Of a stretch of 64,000 bases of DNA, positions 57,613-64,000 are shown in pieces. The notes beneath the pieces are model-generated. The model was not told the DNA's origin. It saw nothing but the letters and a program-made list of their open reading frames with translations, and searched no databases. The position numbers and the translations under genes are program-made. Positions within the stretch are counted from its first letter, which is position 1. The number at the start of each line of letters is the position of its first letter. This DNA comes from Bradyrhizobium ivorense (lineage in GTDB: Bacteria > Pseudomonadota > Alphaproteobacteria > Rhizobiales > Xanthobacteraceae), in the NCBI RefSeq assembly GCF_900696085.1, contig NZ_CAADFC020000005.1, positions 186,001 to 250,000 on the forward strand, given 5' to 3'.

Positions 57613-59964
57613 ATGACAACACGTCGCGATTTTCTGGCGGGCGCTGCGGCGGCAGCTGCCTTCACCAGCATCAACCGGGCGCTCGCCATTCCGGCGGCGC
57701 GCCGGACCGGCACCATCATGGACGTCAAGCACATCGTGATCCTGATGCAGGAGAACCGCTCGTTCGACCACTATTTCGGTACGATGCGTGGCGTGCGCGG
57801 CTTCGGCGATCGCTTCCCCATTCCGCTCGAAACCGGCAAGGACGTGTGGTTTCAATCCGATGGGACGCGTGAAATTCCGCCTTACCATCGCGACTCCGCC
57901 ACCAGCAACGCGCTGGTCGGATACGGCACGCCGCACTCGTTCGGCGACAGTCAGGCCGCGTGGAACCAGGGCAAGATGGGCTTGTGGCCCAAGTACAAGA
58001 CCCAGTACGCGATGGGCCACTTCCAGCGCGAGGACATCCCGTTCCAGTTTGCCCTCGCTGAGGCGTTCACGATCTGCGACGCCTATCACTGCTCCATCAC
58101 GACCGGCACCGACCCGAACCGGATCGTGTTCTGGTCGGGCTCCAACTTCAATCCGGCGCTGCGCGCGCAGGGCATCAACTGCACGACGAACGACTCCGAG
58201 CCCAACAACAACCGCTGCTGGCCCAACCCGTCCAAATGGGTGGCCGGCCTGCCGCAGCCTCAGCCGACCTACAAGTATGTCGGCAGCGACTTCAACTGGC
58301 CGACGCTCCCCGACCTGCTGCAGCAGGCCGGCGTCAGCTGGCACATCTACCAGGACATGAACGACAACTGGACCGGCGCGATGAACGGCTGCCTGGCGTT
58401 CTCCAGCTTCCGCCACGCACAGCCGGGTGATCCCAACTATCTGCACGGCCTGACCGGTGGTCCGGACTATCTCGCGAAATTCAAGGCCGACGTGATGAGC
58501 GGAAACCTGCCCCAGGTGTCGTGGATCCTGCCGACGCAGGCCAACTCCGAGCATCCCGGCGGCGGCAGCCCGACCCGCGCCGGCAACTTCACCGACCAGG
58601 TGCTGGACGCGTTGACCTCCAACCCCGAGGTCTGGAGCCAGACGGTCTTCTTGCTGACATTCGACGAGAACGACGGCTTCTTCGACCACCTGCCGGCACC
58701 GGCGGTGCCGTCCTACGACATCGACGGCAATCTGATGGGCAAGGCCACCATGCCGCTCGCCGGCGAGTATTTCTCCAACACGGTCGGCAACGTGCTGACC
58801 GCCACCGACACGGTCAGCGGCAACATCCGCCCGTGGGGCCTCAGTGCACGCGTGCCGATGTACGTCGTGTCGCCATGGAGCAAGGGCGGCTGGGTCAATT
58901 CGCAGGTCTTCGACCACACCTCGGTCGGGCGCTTCCTCGAGAAGCGGTTCGGCATCAAGGTGGACTCCATCAGCCCCTGGCACCGCGCCATTTCGGGCGA
59001 CCTCACGACGGCTTTCGACTTCGCGCGTCCCAACGATCCCCGCTTCCCTGACTTGCCCGACCAGAGCAACTGGCAGGCCTCGGATACGCACCAGAAGACA
59101 CTGCCCGCCCCCACGGCTCCGGCCACGCCTCAGCCGTTGTTCCAGGAAACCGGCGTGCGCTTCTCCCGCGCGCTGCCCTACATCCTGCACGCCAACGCGC
59201 ATGTTGACGTCAACAAGGGCAAGGTCAGGCTCCTGTTCGCCAACACCGGCTTCGAAGGCGCCGTGTTCCACGTCTACGACAAGACGCACCTTGCTCGTAT
59301 TCCGAAGCGGTACACCGTCGAGGCCGGCCAGATGCTGGACGACGAATGGGCAATCGGCGCCGACGGCCAGTATGATCTTTGGGTGCTCGCTCCCAATGGC
59401 TTCCACCGTCACTTCTCAGGCAACATCAGCACGATGCGGCCCAAGAACGAGCCCAACCCCGAAATCTTCGTCGGCTACAATATCCACGACGGCGGCGTGC
59501 ATCTGCAGCTCCGCAACGACGGCAACAGCCACCTCCGCTTCACGGTGAAGTCCAACAAGATCTACGGTCCGTTGGTTGCCGTGAGCGCCGCGGTATCCGC
59601 CGCGACGCAGCCGGAGTCTCCCGGCTTCGGTCCGCGTCCCGGCGTCCAGCCGGTCGGAGTCGGCCCGGTGCCAGGTTTCCGGAAGGCCCCCGACCTTTCG
59701 GCAGCCGGCTTCGGCTTCAATCCGTCGGTCTTCTTCCCTGGACCGGACGTTGGCGGCGGTGCCCGCACGTCGTGGGATGTCAAGGTGCCTGCTTCCGGCC
59801 AGCCGAGAGAGCTGTATTGGAATCTGCGCACCACGGGCGGCTGGTACGACTTCGTCATCACCAGCGACTCGGACAGCAATCTCTATCGGCGCGTGGCCGG
59901 CCATGTCGAAACCGGCCGGGCATCGGTGAGCGATCCCGGCATGGGCATCGCCGACCAGTTCTAG
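57613..59964 (+). CDS. Phosphocholine-type phospholipase C, Tat-exported
   Basis: The 783-residue protein begins with a Tat signal (TTRRDFLAGAAAAAAFTSI, about 2-20). The phosphoesterase domain has HIVILMQENRSFDHYFGTMRG (metal Glu-Asn and phosphate contacts, about 37-57), HCSITTGTDPNRIVFWSG and LLTFDENDGFFDHLPAP. Two C-terminal DUF756 domains (about 500-780) complete the PlcN/PlcH architecture. It hydrolyses phosphatidylcholine and related phospholipids outside the cytoplasm. The start at ATG 57613 is set by the Tat motif. In pseudomonads such enzymes respond to phosphate and choline. Confidence 0.92.
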   Translation: MTTRRDFLAGAAAAAAFTSINRALAIPAARRTGTIMDVKHIVILMQENRSFDHYFGTMRGVRGFGDRFPIPLETGKDVWFQSDGTREIPPYHRDSATSNALVGYGTPHSFGDSQAAWNQGKMGLWPKYKTQYAMGHFQREDIPFQFALAEAFTICDAYHCSITTGTDPNRIVFWSGSNFNPALRAQGINCTTNDSEPNNNRCWPNPSKWVAGLPQPQPTYKYVGSDFNWPTLPDLLQQAGVSWHIYQDMNDNWTGAMNGCLAFSSFRHAQPGDPNYLHGLTGGPDYLAKFKADVMSGNLPQVSWILPTQANSEHPGGGSPTRAGNFTDQVLDALTSNPEVWSQTVFLLTFDENDGFFDHLPAPAVPSYDIDGNLMGKATMPLAGEYFSNTVGNVLTATDTVSGNIRPWGLSARVPMYVVSPWSKGGWVNSQVFDHTSVGRFLEKRFGIKVDSISPWHRAISGDLTTAFDFARPNDPRFPDLPDQSNWQASDTHQKTLPAPTAPATPQPLFQETGVRFSRALPYILHANAHVDVNKGKVRLLFANTGFEGAVFHVYDKTHLARIPKRYTVEAGQMLDDEWAIGADGQYDLWVLAPNGFHRHFSGNISTMRPKNEPNPEIFVGYNIHDGGVHLQLRNDGNSHLRFTVKSNKIYGPLVAVSAAVSAATQPESPGFGPRPGVQPVGVGPVPGFRKAPDLSAAGFGFNPSVFFPGPDVGGGARTSWDVKVPASGQPRELYWNLRTTGGWYDFVITSDSDSNLYRRVAGHVETGRASVSDPGMGIADQF

Positions 59965-59990
59965 AGCTTAGTCTCAAAAAGATGCGGATG

Positions 59991-60016
59991 GATTCCGGGG
60001 GCACGCCCCCGGAATC
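59991..60016. terminator. Bidirectional terminator hairpin
   Basis: A perfect 11-bp stem (gattccggggg / cccccggaatc) with a 4-base loop lies between the convergent phospholipase and RND pump genes, 26 bp after one stop and 17 bp from the other. Confidence 0.75.
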
Positions 60017-60033
60017 ACGTTGGAAAGGTTCGC

Positions 60034-63000
60034 TCACCCGGCCGCGGCCGCGGTGGTCTGATCCTTCTTGCCCTCGTTCTTTCCTTCGGCGAGGTTGCGC
60101 ACCACCATGTAGAAGATCGGCGTGAAGATCAGGCCGAATAGCGTGACGCCGAGCATGCCGAAGAACACGGCAACGCCGACCGCCTGGCGCATTTCCGAGC
60201 CCGAGCCGGTCGACACCACCAGCGGCAGCACGCCGAGGATGAAGGCGAACGACGTCATCAGGATCGGCCGCAAGCGCAGGCGACAGGCCTCGATCACCGC
60301 CTCCAGCCGCGACCTGCCCTCGAGTTCGATGTCGCGCGCGAACTCGACGATCAGGATCGCGTTCTTGGCGGCAAGCCCCACCAGCACCACGAAGCCGATC
60401 TGGGTCAGGATGTTGACGTCCTGGCCCATGATGCGCACGCCGATGGTGGCCGCGAACAGGCACATCGGCACGATCAGGATCACCGCGAACGGCAGCGTCC
60501 AGCTGCCATATTGCGCGGCCAGCACCAGATAGACGAACAGCACGCAGATCGGGAACACGTAGAGGCCGGCATTGCCGCCGGTCACCTGCTGATAGGACAA
60601 ATCCGTCCATTCGAAGGAGAAGCCCGACGGCAAGGTCTGGTCGGCGAGTTGCTTGATGGTGTTGAGCGCCGTCGTCGAGCTCACCCCCGGCCCAGGCTCA
60701 CCCTGCAGCTCGGACGCCGAATAGAGATTGTAGCGCGCGACGCGGTCGGGTCCCGAGATGTCCTTGAAGTCCACGACGCTGCCGAGCATCACCATGTCGC
60801 CGGCGGCGTTGCGGGTGCGCAGCCGTGACAGATCGGGGCTGTCCTTCCGGAACGGCTGATCGGCCTGCGCGGTGACGTGATAGGTGCGGCCGAACAGGTT
60901 GAAGTCGTTGACGTAGGTCGAGCCGAAATAGGTCTGGATCGTGTCGTTGATGTTGGCGATCGGTACCCCGAGCTTCTGCGCCTTGACGCGATCGATGTCG
61001 ACGAACAGCTGCGGCGTATTGGCGGAGTACGGCGAGAACACCGAGGTGAGGCTCGGTGACTTGCGCGCGGCGTTCACCAACTCGTCGGTCGCGGCCGCCA
61101 GCAGCTCGGGACCGCGCCCCTGCCGATCCTGAACGCGAATGGTGAAGCCGCCGCCGGTGCCGATGCCCGGCACCGCAGGCGGCGGAATGACGATGATGAA
61201 AGCGCCCTGGATCACCGACAGCCGCTTGCGCAATTCAGCCGTGATGGCGTTCGCCGTCAGCCCCTTCTTCAGCCGCGCCTCCGGCTCGTCGAACACCGGG
61301 AACAGGGCCGCGGCATTGCCCGCCTGGGTGCGCGTCGCGCCGGAGAAGCCGGCGAAGGCCGCGACGCGGACGATACCCGGCGTATCCAGTGCGATCCGCT
61401 CGATCTCGCGCACCACCGCCGTGGTCCGCGCCAGCGACGCGGCACCGGGCAGCTGCGCCGAGATGATCACGTAGCCGCGATCCTGGGCCGGAATGAAGCC
61501 CTGCGGAGTGGTGGCGAGCAGCCAGCCCGCACTGCCGATCAGCACCAGGTAGATCGCGACCATCACCACGGTATGCCGGATCACGAAGTCGGCGGCGGCC
61601 GCGTAGCCGTGCGCCAGGCGGTCGAAGATGCGGTTGAACACCCCGGTAAAACTGTCCCAGCCGCGCGCGATGATGTTCCAGCGCGCCGGCGGCCGCTTCT
61701 CCTCATGCGGCACCAGGATCTGCGAGGCCAGCGCCGGCGACAGCGTCAGCGAGCAGAAGCAGGAGATCGCGGTCGCAACCGCAATGGTGACCGCAAATTG
61801 CTGGAAGAACTGCCCGGAGATGCCGCCGAGGAACGCGGTCGGCACGAACACCGCGCACAGCACCAGCGCGATCGAGACCAGCGCGCCGCCGACCTCCTCC
61901 ATGGTCTTCAGCGCAGCTTCACGCCGGCTCATGCCGTGTTCGAGATGCCGCTCGACATTCTCCACCACGACGATGGCGTCGTCGACCACGATGCCGACCG
62001 CCAGCACGAGGCCGAACAACGTCAGATTGTTGATCGAGAAGCCGAGCGCGGCCATCACCGCGAAGGTGCCGACCAGCGACACCGGGATCGCGATGATCGG
62101 GATGATCGCGGGCCGCCAGCCCTGCAAGAACACCAGCACCACGATGACGACGAGCGCCATCGCCTCGTAGATCGTCTTGATCAGCTCATGCACCGATTGG
62201 GCGATGAACTCGGTCGGGTTGTAGCCGATATTGTAGTCGAGCCCCTTCGGGAAAGAGGTCTTGAGCTGCGCCATCGTGTCGGAGATGTGCTTGGCGGTGG
62301 CCAGCGCGTTCGAACCTGGCCGCTGCGTTACCAAGAGCGCGACGGCCGATTTGCGCAGCAGGAAACTGTTGGTGGCGTAGGACAGCGCACCGAGCTCGAC
62401 GCGGGCGACGTCGCGCAGCCGCACGGTGCGGCCGTCGGAGCCGGCCTTCACCACGATGTCCTCGAATTGCCTGATGTCCTTCAGGCGGCCGGTGAAGACG
62501 AGGTTCGGCTGGAATGCGCGATCGGCGATCGGCGGCTCCGCGATCTGTCCGCCCGCGATCTGCAGGTTCTGCGCCCGGATCGCCGCCAGCACCTCGCCCG
62601 AGGTCAGGCCGAGATTCGCAATCCGGTCAGGGTCGAGCCACAGCCGCATCGAGTAGTCGCGGGCGCCGAACATCTGGATGTCGCCGACGCCGTCGATCCG
62701 CAAGAGCTGGTCGCGGACCTGCAGCAGCGCGTAGTTCGAGATGTAGAGCTGGTCGAACGTGTCGTCGGGCGACAGCATGAACACGACCATCAGGATGTCG
62801 GGCGAGTTCTTGCGAGTGACGACGCCGTTGCGCTGCACCTCTTCAGGCAGCCGCGGCTGCGCGATCGCGACGCGGTTCTGCACCAGCACCTGGGCCTTGT
62901 CGAGATCGGTGCCGAGCTTGAAGGTGACGGTGATGGTGAGCTGGCCGTTCGAGGTCGCCTGGCTGTAGAGATACAGCATGTCCTCGACGCCGTTGATCTC

Positions 63001-63207
63001 CTGCTCGATCGGGGCCGCGACGGTGTCGGAGACAGTCTGCGCCGAGGCGCCCGGATATTGCGTGGTGACCGTGACGGTCGGCGGCACCACTTGCGGATAT
63101 TCCGAGACCGGCAGCGTCTGGTAGGCGATCGCGCCGACGATCAGCAGCACGATCGACAGCACCATCGCCAGGATGGGCTGGTTGATGGAAAGCCTTCCGA
63201 GATTCAT
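60034..63207 (-). CDS. RND efflux pump inner-membrane subunit (MexF/AcrB family, HAE1)
   Basis: The 1057-residue proton antiporter has 12 membrane segments and two large periplasmic loops. FINQPILAMVL-like opening (INQPILAMVLSIVLLIVGA), SEYPQVVPPTVTVTTQYPGA, and VGIVVDDAIVVVENVERHLE (about 405-424) with the paired Asp residues of the proton relay in segment 4 are seen. The sequence follows the MexF branch. It expels drugs and other hydrophobic compounds with an adaptor and an outer-membrane channel; the adaptor overlaps it (ATGA) and no channel gene is visible on this side. Confidence 0.94.
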   Translation of the reverse strand: MNLGRLSINQPILAMVLSIVLLIVGAIAYQTLPVSEYPQVVPPTVTVTTQYPGASAQTVSDTVAAPIEQEINGVEDMLYLYSQATSNGQLTITVTFKLGTDLDKAQVLVQNRVAIAQPRLPEEVQRNGVVTRKNSPDILMVVFMLSPDDTFDQLYISNYALLQVRDQLLRIDGVGDIQMFGARDYSMRLWLDPDRIANLGLTSGEVLAAIRAQNLQIAGGQIAEPPIADRAFQPNLVFTGRLKDIRQFEDIVVKAGSDGRTVRLRDVARVELGALSYATNSFLLRKSAVALLVTQRPGSNALATAKHISDTMAQLKTSFPKGLDYNIGYNPTEFIAQSVHELIKTIYEAMALVVIVVLVFLQGWRPAIIPIIAIPVSLVGTFAVMAALGFSINNLTLFGLVLAVGIVVDDAIVVVENVERHLEHGMSRREAALKTMEEVGGALVSIALVLCAVFVPTAFLGGISGQFFQQFAVTIAVATAISCFCSLTLSPALASQILVPHEEKRPPARWNIIARGWDSFTGVFNRIFDRLAHGYAAAADFVIRHTVVMVAIYLVLIGSAGWLLATTPQGFIPAQDRGYVIISAQLPGAASLARTTAVVREIERIALDTPGIVRVAAFAGFSGATRTQAGNAAALFPVFDEPEARLKKGLTANAITAELRKRLSVIQGAFIIVIPPPAVPGIGTGGGFTIRVQDRQGRGPELLAAATDELVNAARKSPSLTSVFSPYSANTPQLFVDIDRVKAQKLGVPIANINDTIQTYFGSTYVNDFNLFGRTYHVTAQADQPFRKDSPDLSRLRTRNAAGDMVMLGSVVDFKDISGPDRVARYNLYSASELQGEPGPGVSSTTALNTIKQLADQTLPSGFSFEWTDLSYQQVTGGNAGLYVFPICVLFVYLVLAAQYGSWTLPFAVILIVPMCLFAATIGVRIMGQDVNILTQIGFVVLVGLAAKNAILIVEFARDIELEGRSRLEAVIEACRLRLRPILMTSFAFILGVLPLVVSTGSGSEMRQAVGVAVFFGMLGVTLFGLIFTPIFYMVVRNLAEGKNEGKKDQTTAAAAG

Positions 63208-64000
63208 GGCTTGGCACCCGCCGCGGGCTTGTCACCTGCCGGAGCGGCCGGCGCTTTATCCCCTGCGGGAGCCTGCGCCATCTTCGGCGTCACCTTGGCG
63301 CCGACGCGGGCGCGCTGCAGCCCGTCCACGATGACGTGGTCCTCGGCCTTGAGGCCCTCGCGGATCACGCGCAGGCCTTCATCGAGCGGCCCGAGCACGA
63401 CCGGCCTCGCCTCCACCGTGTTGTCGTCCTTGACCACGAACACGATCTTGCGCGACTGGTCGGTGGCGATGGCGGTATCGGGAATCAGCAGCGCCTCGTA
63501 AGGCGAGGAGCCGACGATGCGGACGCGGCCGAACTGCCCGGGCAGCACCGACAGATCCTTGTTCGGGATGATTGCGCGGCTGCGCAGCGTCGCGGTCGAG
63601 ACGTCGAGGCGGTTGTCGAGGAAGTCCATCTTGCCCTCGTGCGAGGGCTTGGTCTCGCCGGTCAGGGTCACTTGCACCGGGTTCGGCGTGTCGCGCGAGC
63701 TCGGCCGCTTGCCTTCGAACCAGAGCCGGCTGTTGCGCTGATAGGTCGTCTCGTCGACGTCGAAATAGATGTAGATCGGATCCAGCGACACGATCGAGGT
63801 CAACAGCGTCGAGCCGCCCTCGCTGCCCTGCACGAGATTGCCCGGCGTGACGAGATGCCGGCTGACGCGGCCGGTGATCGGCGCCAGCACATGGGTGAAT
63901 TCGACATTGAGCTGGGCGGCCTTCAGCGCACCTTCGGCCTGGGTTTCGGCGGCGCGCGCCGCCTGCAAGGCCTGACGGCGCTGGTCGACGACCTGTTCGG
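63204..64000 (-). CDS. RND efflux periplasmic adaptor (MexE-like), 5' end outside the window
   Basis: The C-terminal 265 or so residues of a membrane-fusion protein. The coiled-coil hairpin runs into the right edge (EQVVDQRRQALQAARAAET, GALKAAQLNVEFTHVLAPI). The barrel domain contains ITGRVSRHLVTPGNLVQG and SLDPIYIYFDVDETTYQR, and LDVSTATLRSRAIIPN is typical of the MexE/BpeE branch. It ends in a Pro/Ala/Lys-rich tail (APAGDKAPAAPAGDKPAAG). Its stop overlaps the pump start. The frame stays open to base 64000. Confidence 0.92.
   Translation of the reverse strand, partial: EQVVDQRRQALQAARAAETQAEGALKAAQLNVEFTHVLAPITGRVSRHLVTPGNLVQGSEGGSTLLTSIVSLDPIYIYFDVDETTYQRNSRLWFEGKRPSSRDTPNPVQVTLTGETKPSHEGKMDFLDNRLDVSTATLRSRAIIPNKDLSVLPGQFGRVRIVGSSPYEALLIPDTAIATDQSRKIVFVVKDDNTVEARPVVLGPLDEGLRVIREGLKAEDHVIVDGLQRARVGAKVTPKMAQAPAGDKAPAAPAGDKPAAGAKP

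Noticed and set aside
61573..63501. 642-codon open frame antisense to the RND pump and adaptor
   Set aside because: It spans the junction of two well-supported, overlapping genes on the other strand and has shadow-type composition.

Overview
The window is high-GC, densely coded DNA that reads as an alphaproteobacterial chromosome. The nearest fit is Bradyrhizobium or a close relative in the Nitrobacteraceae. This is an inference from gene content (sox genes, CioAB, HrpB, DctA, paired acyl-CoA dehydrogenases, MexF-type RND pump) and from the many palindromic intergenic repeats. No rRNA, tRNA, CRISPR, integrase, transposase or phage gene was seen.

Layout. 0-2 kb: repeats plus a lower-GC, frame-broken pair of genes that looks like a decaying polymorphic toxin and a secreted partner. 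2-8 kb: retropepsin-like protease, HrpB helicase, UDP-glucose dehydrogenase, and a divergent membrane acyltransferase. 8-9.2 kb: an ECF sigma factor and a small secreted protein, ending at a strong hairpin. 9.2-14.4 kb: LysR regulator, DctA, and a monooxygenase/decarboxylase-fold/hydrolase catabolic operon. 14.6-18.7 kb: CcdA with a secreted thioredoxin, then the CioAB-type bd oxidase with a 42-residue third subunit. 18.9-27.6 kb: L,D-transpeptidase, lone anchored binding protein, two acyl-CoA dehydrogenases, a carboxymuconolactone decarboxylase-fold protein, a VOC protein and two MFS carriers. 28-30 kb: orphan HicB with a clear operator and two methyltransferases. 30.4-36.2 kb: soxXYZAK-soxB followed by a persulfide dioxygenase-rhodanese fusion. 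36.3-41.8 kb: vitamin B12 uptake, with an ABC importer divergent from a TonB receptor that is preceded by a cobalamin riboswitch. 42-43 kb: two tandem copies of a tiny proline/acid-rich protein gene and a repeat-rich gap. 43-49 kb: ATP-grasp enzyme, two MFS carriers and a D-aminoacylase-family amidohydrolase. 49-55 kb: exported methyltransferase-like protein, a LolD/FtsX/AttH-type export set and a MAPEG protein. 55-64 kb: branched-chain-type binding protein with an RpiR regulator, Tat-exported phospholipase C, and an RND pump whose adaptor runs off the right edge.

Functional links. The sox operon and the persulfide dioxygenase form an inorganic/organic sulfur oxidation block, and no soxCD is present here. 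The B12 genes form one uptake system. The CcdA-thioredoxin pair and the bd oxidase are both envelope redox functions. Most gaps above 250 bp are filled with short palindromic repeats. Several have long, near-perfect arms, one has 49-bp terminal inverted repeats, and one 43-bp module is nested inside two different host repeats.
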